Source of the DNA: Rotaria sp. Silwood1
Taxonomy: Eukaryota > Rotifera > Eurotatoria > Philodinida > Philodinidae
Direction: 5' to 3'
NCBI GenBank assembly: GCA_905250075.1
Contig: CAJNOP010000382.1
Coordinates: 24,890-88,889, forward strand
DNA length: 64,000 bases
Made by a program: the position numbers and the translations under genes. Below, one piece after another: positions 25,672 to 34,790 of the stretch (its first letter is position 1; every line of letters starts with the position of its first letter). The notes beneath the pieces were generated by a model, which was not told the DNA's origin, searched no databases, and saw only the letters and a list, made by a program, of their open reading frames with translations.

Positions 25672-26457
25672 TTCTCGCGGACAAAAAAACGGCCTTTTTC
25701 CATTTCACTTCTGCATCGCTTTACACTTTGTTTTAAAAAAACAAAATATACCACAAGATGCAGCGTGAAAAGAACTACAACCTACAAAGTAAAGCTTATT
25801 TTATTTGTGTGCTTTTTGCTTTCGAAAAAAAGCAAAATCCTGTGTGCCCAATTTTTGACGCTGCGAAAATATCATTTTTTCTTATCTTATATTACCTCAT
25901 CTTATCTCATCTTTTTATCACCTAATGTGCTTTCCTGAAAAAAGACAAAATATACCAGAAGATACAGCGTGAAAAACGCTACAATCTACAAAGTGAAGCT
26001 TAATTCAATTGTGCACTTTTTGCTTTCAAAAAAAGCAAAATCCTGTGCTATCAATTTTCGACGCTGCGAAAAAATCTTTTTTTCTATGCGACGAGAAATT
26101 CCTTTTTTCTTATTTCATCTTTTTATCAGCTAGTATGTTTGTGTGAAAAAAAAACAAAATATATCAGAAGATGCAGCGTGAAAAATTCTACAATCTACAA
26201 AGTAAAACTTATTTAAATTATGTACTTTTCATTTTCAAAAACAGCAAAATTCTGTGAGACCAATGTCTGGCACTGCGAAAAAAAATCATTTTTCTACACG
26301 AACGAGAAATTCTTTTCTTCGTATTTGAATAAATTGTTCTATGTAAATTATAGAGCTTTTCACGCTACATCTTCTGGTATATTTTGTTTTTTTAAAACAA
26401 AGTGTAAAGCGATGCAAAAGTGAAATGAAAAAGGTCGTTTTTTTTTGTCCGCGAGAG
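25672..26457. mobile_element. Non-autonomous inverted-repeat element with three internal tandem units
   Basis: A 786-bp element. Its ends are inverted repeats of about 100 bp: the left arm 25672-25775 begins tctcgcggacaaaaaaac and the right arm 26351-26457 ends with its complement (tgtccgcgagaga). Each arm also carries a copy of the word gatgcagcgtgaaaa or its complement. Between them, units starting acaaaatatacc or acaaaatatatc recur at 25741, 25945 and 26154 (spacing 204 and 209 bp), each containing acagcgtgaaaa, ctacaa(t/c)ctacaaagt, agcaaaat and a variant of gacgctgcgaaaa. No transposase frame is present. The structure suits a MITE or foldback element with satellite-like amplification. 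No clear target-site duplication was found. Confidence 0.7.
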
Positions 26458-26638
26458 ATTCTTGTTGTATTTAATGTTGGAGAGATATTGAATAGATATA
26501 TCTCATTTTAAAAATTTTCAAAAATATTTTGTCAGAGATATTTCTATTCTTCTTGCACCAGGATTCAATAAAAAATAACAACCATTTGCTCGTTCACCAG
26601 CTGCAAGTCATTTGTGTAGTGCGTTGCGTATGGCATGA

Positions 26639-26690
26639 TAGGATGTGACTGTGAGTGCTATCGTTAGAAAAGTCGACGTCCACACTCTTA
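26639..26690. repeat. Short GT-rich/CA-rich imperfect hairpin
   Basis: Left arm taggatgtgactgtgag, right arm cgtccacactctta, separated by about 20 bp; reverse-complement alignment gives about 12 paired bases. Member of the dispersed hairpin set. Confidence 0.5.
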
Positions 26691-27958
26691 AATACTGAAT
26701 CTTTTTAAATTAATTACTGAGCTTTTCAAACTGTTTACTAAGCTAAAACTAACTTTTTACTGGCTAACTAAATATAAGCGATTATTTCTGAAGTCAATAT
26801 ATCCCATTTGTGTTCTTCGCTGATTTTCCTCTAGGTTTAACACGATTTCTGTAAAACTGGTGTACGTTTTGTCCTTTATGATTGGTAATTTTAATCAGAA
26901 AATTTTAAAATTCTGAAATTATCTTGTATTTCATTAAGCCTATGTTTGTTAGGATCTGAGTAATTGTGCCTGTATGACTTTGAAATTATGTAAATATTAT
27001 TGGTTGTAACCTAGATAAAAGTTCATTGCAGGAAAAGATTTTTCTCAAGGGGGAAAAGGCGGATTTTGGATTTTCGGATTTGTTTGGGATTTTTGGGATT
27101 TTTTTGGGATTTTTGAGATTTTTGGGATTTTTTGGGATTTTTCGGATATCGATAATCCCAAAATCCACCACCAGTGCCCTGTTGAAAATAGAGGAATTTC
27201 GAGCTGGAATTTTTGCCATATTTAGGCCTCGTGATTCTTAAAATATTCTAGAAGTTTCAGCGAAAATTGATGTTTTCTTCTGAAGATAATGTGGTCGCAA
27301 GAAATACTCATATTTCACACCTCGGTCAGAAAATCCACTTTTCTTGGAAATTGATTATCTTGAGAAGGAAATATCTGTTTGTAATGAAACTTTTAGGATA
27401 TTTTAAGGACTGCAAGATCTACATACGATGAAAATTTCAGCTCGAAATTCCTTCATTTATGACAGGACATTGCTGATGGATTTGGAGATTTTCTGGAGTT
27501 TTTGGGACTCTTCATGGATTGGCAACCCCGCAAATCCGCCTTTCCCATTTACTTCAGGAACAGTTGATAGTAAGACAATTTCAGAAAACTCTTGAAAAAT
27601 ATCTTGAAGAACATGATTGTTGTTCACGGGTGGTGATGGTTTTAATCATTTAGATTTTAATGTATGTTCTTTAAGACGTTCGTCGTGTTTTTGATAGAAA
27701 AGTTGATAAAAGTATCGAATACTACCACGACAACCTGTTTTTACTGTGTAACTATGATCATCGGCTTCAAAGCAAACAAGTCTTTTAATGTCGTTTAGGG
27801 CCGAGCATGAAATCGAAAGAATAGCAAATACATGTTCCATATTGAGAAACGAATATACGCTTCAAATTCCTTGAGCTTCTAGCAATTTAGCTTCGGCTGA
27901 TCCAGCGTCTTTTTCAAGCACTTTGTAAAAATCTGCGTCGTAAAAACGAAAGTATACT

Positions 27959-28135
27959 CAAGCAGACAAATATTTTCAAAAATGCGTTTAAATGCATGAA
28001 AAAGTNNNNNNNNNNNNNNNNNNNNNNNNNNNNNNNNNNNNNNNNNNNNNNNNNNNNNNNNNNNNNNNNNNNNNNNNNNNNNNNNNNNNNNNNNNNNNNN
28101 NNNNNAACGCATTTTTGAAAATATTTGTCTGCTTG
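27959..28135. repeat. Inverted repeat flanking the scaffold gap
   Basis: The sequence ending at 27989 (gcagacaaatattttcaaaa plus atgcgtt) recurs in inverted orientation starting at 28106 (aacgcatttttgaaaata plus tttgtctgc). The paired arms are about 28 bp. The gap therefore sits in or beside a hairpin, or the join connects two inverted copies. Confidence 0.75.
28006..28105. other. Assembly gap (100 N)
   Basis: Exactly 100 N, a placeholder join. It is flanked by inverted copies of one sequence. Confidence 0.98.
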
Positions 28136-28890
28136 GGTATCAGCCGGTTAGACGGACGTGTCAAAAGAAAGGTTCTGAAGAGACATTTATAAATATTAGA
28201 TTCAGAATAAAGAGAAATATCATCAACATCTCATTGAAATAATTTTAATTTTGAAAATATTGAGATAGAAAAATATATCCTCTTTTGAAGGATGCATCTA
28301 AAGAAAAATATAACTCTTGGCGTTTCTTGATTTTCCAGCTGGAACACTCAAGCACTCTTGGTGGTATAGAACATTAGTATTTTAACCTTTGTCGATGAAT
28401 TAACATCACCAGTGTCTTTATTCGAGTACCACACCCTCGATAAATAATGGAGCACACAGAGAAATACATCAATCGTTCAATTTTATTTATCAACAATAGC
28501 CTAAGCACATATCTGATATTAGATTTCATTTTGATGGAATAGTGCTACTATTCGGTATACCGTGTTTATGGAACTATAAGTTTTAAAACACGAGGAGATT
28601 GAATGAACACTATTTTTATAAGAAAAGTCGGATAATAGCAGGATTGCACTTATTCGTGTATTGTTGTCCTATAAAACAATCATAAAATCCTAATCATTTC
28701 AATCTTAACTCTAGGATTCACATGGGATTTTTGGGATTTTCATGAGATTTTTGGGATTTTTATGAGATTTTTGGGATTATGTGGGATTTTTGGGATTCTC
28801 ATGGGATTTTCGGATTCTCATAAGATTTTTGGGATTTCTCGGATTTTTATTGGGATTCAAAAGTCTGAAAATCCGCCTTTTCCCCCTTGA

Positions 28891-29529
28891 TTTTTCTGGT
28901 ATAAGCAAATTTTAGATTATTGTCACCCTTTTGACGACAAAAATATAGTTACATTTTTCTGAATGAAAATATCGAATAGATCATCTCAATCTGCAGATGT
29001 AAAAACTTATATTTTTAAAAATATTGTCAATAGTATTACTGGATAAGAAAACTGACGTCAGTAAGAATCATTCTTATTGTTGCTTGTCTTATGTTATGAT
29101 TGATATTGAGCGTAAAGTCAAGTAAGTTCTCAAGCTGGATTCATTTCCAACAAGTAAAAAGCTGCTCGAAGAAAAATCATTATTGAATTTAGTATGCAAT
29201 TAGACACGGTGTGAGTGTTAATGAATGAAGAGAACATTCACAGTCATACCTGAGTTCCGAACTTGTTTTCTCATGAACGATAGCACCAGAAAATTTGAAA
29301 AAAGTCATAGAAGAAAAGGGCACAAAATTCTCTAAGCACATGAGCGAAGACTTGCACATATTGTTGAACAATCATCAGGACAACCAATTGAAACAGTGTT
29401 TTAGAATAGAAAATTCTCTATCGAATAGTTTTTTTCGAAGTATGTCTGAATGATTCGAAAAACAAAGAGCAAATGATATGATATCATTTAATCAACACTA
29501 ACAATTTGCATTGAATATATTTTATTTCC
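28891..29529. other. Intergenic, one hairpin
   Basis: No gene is seen. A GT-rich/CA-rich hairpin lies at 29202-29256. The stretch 29189-29371 on the minus strand is open but has no recognisable product. Confidence 0.45.
29202..29256. repeat. Short GT-rich/CA-rich imperfect hairpin
   Basis: Left arm gacacggtgtgagtgttaatg, right arm cattcacagtcatacctgag; the arms pair imperfectly over about 18 bp. Member of the dispersed set. Confidence 0.45.
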
Positions 29530-30636
29530 TTAACATATTTCATTTTCATTGTCTAGATATTCTTTCTCTTTTTGTTTCAATTTATCTTGTAGATTTCGTT
29601 CATTAAAAATTTTTGATATACCAATTAAAACGACACTACTAATTATAAGTGCTGAACCAAGTAATGTATATAAATTTGATCGTACTGATGAAAAAATATA
29701 TTGAAACATTAATGCAAAAAAAATATCAGCTGAACCAAGTAGTGAAAAAACAGTTGGATGTTCACGTTTAATAGCCTTTTGTATTAATATATTTGAAATA
29801 ATTATAACAAAACAAACGATTGATGATGCTATATATCGCCATGATATAAAATAATTAAATGAAGTTATTATTTTAAGATGAAATATTTTATAGAATTGAT
29901 TGAGAATAAGAAACATAGAAATAGAAAATGAAAATTGAAAATTTAATACACTTGCTTTAATATTTTTCGATGTTGAAATAATTTGTTTATAAATTAAAAC
30001 ATTCAATGCTGCTGTTAAAGCACAAATAATAGATATAATATAACCGATTATACGAAATTTATAATTAATATTATTCATTGATGAATTTATTGATGAAAAA
30101 AGAAAAGTTGGTTGAGTTACAAAAATAACACCAAGAAAAGTTAATGGTAAAGCTATTAATATACCTATTGATGGTCGTTCACGATAAACAATAATACTAA
30201 GAACAACTGTCCAAACTACTCGAGTATAAAATAATGTATTAACATCAGATAATTCAATATAACGCATAGCAAGAAAAAGTAGAAAAGATCCTGCTGAACC
30301 CATAATAGCACAAATAATCTGTAAGAATATTTCTCGTACTGTACCAGAAAGTAATGAATAATGTTTATATAAAGCAAATGAAAATGTTAGTATTGTTTGA
30401 AGTATAAAACGTAATAATAATGCATCAAGTAAGTCAATACCTAATTGTTTTATAGTAAATGTTGAAGCAATAAATAGAAATGATGCAATTAATGAATAAC
30501 AAATACCAGAAAAACGATTTATTAATTTCATTTCATTTGCTAAATTTTCTTTACTTATTGATGGTATAAGAAGAAGTGGATCAGCTGGAGTTATTGTTAA
30601 TTCAGATTCGTCTATAGTATTTTGATTTTGTGACAT
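29530..30636 (-). CDS. EamA/DMT-family transporter, SLC35G-like
   Basis: Intronless gene of 368 residues starting at ATG 30636. About ten hydrophobic helices follow a polar N-terminus of about 40 residues, in two EamA-type halves. Recognisable segments are LIASFLFIASTFTIKQL (helix 1), LQIICAIMGSAGSFLLFLAM (helix 3), IELSDVNTLFYTRVVWTVVL (helix 4, including the conserved polar turn), IALPLTFLGVIFVTQPTFLF (helix 5) and LLGSADIFFALMFQYIFSS (helix 9). The C-terminus is lysine- and glutamate-rich. The pattern matches the SLC35G (TMEM20-like) branch of the drug/metabolite transporter superfamily. The substrate is not predictable; family members act in Golgi, endosomal or plasma membranes. The next gene downstream of its promoter region is transcribed divergently. 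Confidence 0.8.
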   Translation of the reverse strand: MSQNQNTIDESELTITPADPLLLIPSISKENLANEMKLINRFSGICYSLIASFLFIASTFTIKQLGIDLLDALLLRFILQTILTFSFALYKHYSLLSGTVREIFLQIICAIMGSAGSFLLFLAMRYIELSDVNTLFYTRVVWTVVLSIIVYRERPSIGILIALPLTFLGVIFVTQPTFLFSSINSSMNNINYKFRIIGYIISIICALTAALNVLIYKQIISTSKNIKASVLNFQFSFSISMFLILNQFYKIFHLKIITSFNYFISWRYIASSIVCFVIIISNILIQKAIKREHPTVFSLLGSADIFFALMFQYIFSSVRSNLYTLLGSALIISSVVLIGISKIFNERNLQDKLKQKEKEYLDNENEIC

Positions 30637-32403
30637 GATTTGAAAAAATTTCTAATCAAAAAGAAAAATTTCATCTATTATATTTCATATTCTATTAATC
30701 ATTATCAAACAAAACGAAATCATTTTTTTTCTTTGTCATGATATAGATTAAAGAAAAATTAAGATTAATAAAAAGTATCAACAAAAACATGAGTAATTTA
30801 TGAAAGTCATCAAATTGAATATTTATAATTTCGGAAAATTTTTTTACGAATGAAAATAAATCAAATGATATTTACATGAGAATGAAAATAGTTTTAAATA
30901 TCATTCAAAGGATTATTTGAAGAAAAAAAATATATATATTTGATTGATTTAGAAAAGAAATACGATATTATATGATCAACATGTGTAATATGTCTAATTT
31001 CTCTTTATTTAGTCATATCGAATGGTATATTTCGAAATAAAATATTAATCTAAAGTATACGAGAGAAAAAAATCGTATTGTGTATACTGTTCGTTTTTGA
31101 ATTTTATGAACTTTCTATTTTTCACCGAGTATTAATCTTAATATAGATGAATAATTTCTATTCTATATAGACATATTTGTTGATAAATACAATTTAAAAC
31201 TTATCTACTTAGTTTGTTTACTTATTTTTTTATGATATGTTAAAACATTGATAAAATTCAATATAAATAGAAAGGTTCAACATTGCATAGTAATTATTAA
31301 AGTCTACAACAATAAATTGATTTCTATCAGCTTTTTCTTCCTTATCATTGACCATTGATAACTAATATTGTTTTTCTTTTTTGGTATTTTGATCCTTAAA
31401 TTTTGCTTTCTATTCACTTTCTTATAGTTTTTGTTCGAGCGTCCTAAATAGTTTCAAATAGATGAACAACAATTGACACAATTTTCTCTAATAAATATTC
31501 TCATAAGTGTTGACTAGATCAAATAAGAAAAAATTATTCTATCCTAATGATATTTTTCAATATGTAAATGTTTAAAAATATATTCATTCAATTAAAGTTA
31601 TTCTATGCTTTTGTTGATGTAATCTTCAGCAGCATGTTGTAACTTCTTTGAACTGAAGCAGACTGAAAAAATATTCCATTGTGTATGACTAAATATTGGA
31701 CCCTATATTATCTATGACTTGAAATAGTATTATTTCTTCACTTATAGTAGCTAAGCTTACACACGTAAGAAACATTTACAACAAAGTGAACAAACCTACA
31801 ATTGAATTCCTTGTTTTTTGTTTTTATGAACATGGCTGTTGCAGCATTATTATATTTCCCAAGCAAAACAGATCGAAAACTCTTCATTCGACAAAACATT
31901 TTTTTTTGATTTTTTTCTGAAATTCCCCAGCTTTATACTCTCTATTATTTACTTTTTGGTGAGGATTTTATAAAACTTGCTGAGTGTAGTCTAGATTTAA
32001 AACGTTCCGCCGTCTATGTCTGTGATAATAAGTCAATTGAAATCAGAAATAGTTGTTCGAATTTCTTCTCAAGAGATTTTATTTCTCTCATATGATTATT
32101 CATGAAGAAAAAATCTATTGAAGTTTGTTTTCTAACATATATTATCAGATATTTTGTAATAGTTATGATGAATATTGATTATTTATTTATTTAAATACTT
32201 TTATAAGATATCGATAATTGATTCTTCTATAAACACAATCACGTGTGTTTCATTTGCGTTCACATTATGACGGACCTCGATATATCTAATTTTGTTTTTG
32301 TTTTCTTCGTTTCTTATTCTATTGAATGATGATATCTATCATAACTATTTTTATTCTGTACTTCGATTAGTACATGTGATATAATTTATTAACTTACAAC
32401 TCG
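30637..32403. other. Divergent intergenic region
   Basis: A 1.77-kb spacer between the start of the SLC35G-like gene (minus) and the start of the tetraspan gene (plus). It is strongly AT-rich and no gene or repeat is recognised. It presumably contains both promoters, but no motif could be assigned. Confidence 0.5.
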
Positions 32404-33290
32404 ATGTATGAAAGTAAGTGATTATTTATTTCGTTTTTTATTTTTAATATATATATCATTAAATAGATAGTGATATTCCGACAATATCATCATCATCTCG
32501 AATTATTTATCCATATGAAACAATTGTTTTATCATCACCTATACGATCATTATATGAAAATAATAATAATACTCAACAATCTGCTTTTATATCCTATGAA
32601 TCGAATTTATCTTCTTCTTCATCTACAAAAGAAATTTCAATAACTAGATCATTTACACCTCCATTTCAGAAGAAATTACCGATTATATTTGTAATTATCT
32701 TAGGTTTATTTGAAATATTTGGTGGTTTAATTGTTCTTATATTTGAAATATTAATTTTTGATATTGCTATTGGTCTTTGGTGTGGATTTATTTATGCACT
32801 TGCTGGAGTAGCTGCTATTGTACTTGGTTTGTAAAATAATAATAATAATAATTACATAAAAGTTTAAACGTATTATATTTTTTTTTTATTTCTATATCAT
32901 TAGTGATTAGTACTGATCGCGAACGTCATCATACATCAACTGTATTGATTATACAATTTGTTGGTAAAAATAAAAAAAAAAATATTTTATTTTTTTTATT
33001 AATTTATTGATTAAAATTATTTAATTATCATTTTAGCTTTTATGTTTACGATTACGGAAATTTTATTACATATTAATTTTTATCTAAAACGATGTGTAAC
33101 AAAATTTAATGAACCATCACGTGAAACATCATATCAATGTTTAATTCTTCTTATTCAAATAGGTGGAGCTGCTATTGTTCTTATTAGTACAATTATTTTT
33201 GCGATAATATATATTCGAATAACAATTATGGTACTTAAACAACCACATGGAACTTTTAATATAACGAATGCAATGAATATAACTTGTTAA
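32404..33290 (+). CDS. Small four-helix membrane protein (MS4A/CD20-like)
   Basis: Four exons: 32404-32413, 32467-32826, 32904-32963 and 33037-33290 (introns 53, 77 and 73 bp, all phase 1), giving 227 residues. The first exon supplies only ATG TAT GAA A, joined to make MYENSDIPTIS. A polar, Ser/Asn-rich N-terminus of about 80 residues precedes four membrane helices: PIIFVIILGLFEIFGGLIVL, WCGFIYALAGVAAIVLG, TVLIIQFVAFMFTITEILLH and LLIQIGGAAIVLISTIIFAI. The tail is short with possible N-glycosylation sites. The order of short loops and the G/A-rich second helix resemble MS4A or tetraspan-like proteins, which are often receptor or channel accessory subunits. Family assignment is by layout only. 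Confidence 0.75.
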
Positions 33291-34790
33291 TACGTTTTTG
33301 TTTTATGTATTCATATATATATATATGTGTGTGTGTAAGAATTATCTAATTAAGAAAGAAAGAATACGTTATATTTTGTAGAATTATCTTGTTGGTTTTC
33401 TTTTTCTTTTATACAATTAAAATTCAGAACAACATAGAGTAATTGTTTTTATTCTAAAATGAATTTTTCAAAGAATATGATAGAGCTTATTTAGAGTTAT
33501 CTTAAAATATTGGATCAATCTTCAGTTATTTATTCGAAGCAAACAAGTGAATGTAAATATTCAATGATTAGCTTAAATAACTGAGACTTCAGATTCCTTT
33601 TTTTAGAGTTTCTTTATAATGAAAAAGAGAATTGCATGATATTAAAAATAAGATTTTAACAGTTCTAGAATATATTATTCTTCTTCGAAATTTGTTCAGT
33701 TAAAATGTAATTATGATTGTTCTAGATCAGAGATGAAGTATGTACCACTAAAACAAAAGATTTTCTTCTGCTATCAAAATAAAGGAAAAGCTAGATTCTT
33801 TTTTTTTGTTTCATTTACTTTATTAAATATTAATCAATAAAAATAATTTTCATTCCAATAAATAATGGATTACGTAAGAAGCAGCTGTTTCAATACTTTC
33901 TTATCAATAAATAAATTAATTTTTCTATTTCTCTGAACACGCTTTGCCGCACACAGGTAGATTCTGTACATCTACTTCTAAATAGTACAGTTTCTGCTAT
34001 TTGCACAGATCAAAATTTATGTTCAATATGTCAGACATGATAAATAGTAATGCATTGATTTGTCATAGTCATCATATAATATAATAAGATGTTAAAATTT
34101 GTTGTAGATATAATGGATTACTCGTGTCATATTCTACTTTTAAAATATTTTAAACAATATTTCAATCATTCAGTTTACTCGTAAATCATGTATGACTTTA
34201 ACGTATTCCGAAAGTTTCATAACGCTTCACCAATGATATCTCCTCTGTTCATCTCTCGATAGATTCTAAAATCAAAGTATGCTCTAATTTTTGGTGTTTA
34301 TGTATGATGAATCTTTAAAAATTTCTTTTAGGTAAGGATTACCTATTTGAGTATATTTAAATCAATTACTAAAACTTTCTTCATTATCAACGAATCCTGT
34401 TGAAAACATTAATTATGAAATGTACGAATTCGAAAGTCGATGATGAAAGAGATCTGGAAAGAAGTCTGATATTTTTGTTAAAAACTTCATTAGAATAGAA
34501 AAATTTATAAATACAAATTATCGAGAATTTTGTCTATTCTCAATAAAGTGTATCTGATCAGATAAGATTCAATTTAAATACAATGTATTAACTGAAGAAA
34601 TTTCGCTTTGTTAATGCTTATATTTGATTTCTTAGTTATGTCCTATAAAAATTATCTTGATCAATTATTGAAAAACATTGAAAAGTTATTCTTATAAATT
34701 TAGCATATAAAAGCTATTTTATAACAATTAAATGTTCAATTCTTTTTCTACAAAAAACAATAATGTTAACAAAAAAATAAAAATATTGTA
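33291..34790. other. Convergent intergenic region
   Basis: A 1.5-kb AT-rich spacer between the 3' ends of the tetraspan gene and the TIR gene. It includes a short TA/TG microsatellite at 33314-33338. No gene is seen. Confidence 0.5.

Larger units (their letters stand above)
27045..28890. mobile_element. 1.85-kb element with perfect 23-bp inverted ends and GGGATTTTT arrays
   Basis: Positions 27045-27067 (beginning tcaagggggaaaaggcgg) and 28868-28890 are perfect inverted copies. Inside each end lies a degenerate array of the unit gggattttt (27085-27147 and about 28722-28862), G-rich on the + strand in both places. A partial related stretch (ggatttggagattttctgg, then aaatccgcctttcccattt) lies near 27478-27550. 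The middle contains short broken frames on the minus strand (27840-27646) and the second scaffold gap. No transposase is recognisable. The inverted ends suggest a DNA element or a foldback; the gap means its true length is unknown. Confidence 0.55.

Noticed and set aside
25546..25938. 130-codon open frame
   Set aside because: It overlaps the left arm and first unit of the inverted-repeat element; composition is that of A/T-run-rich repeat DNA and no homologous phrase is seen.
27026..27241. Phe/Gly-rich open frame, and its antisense Lys/Pro/Asn-rich partner
   Set aside because: Both are translations of the gggattttt array at the left end of the 27045-28890 element.
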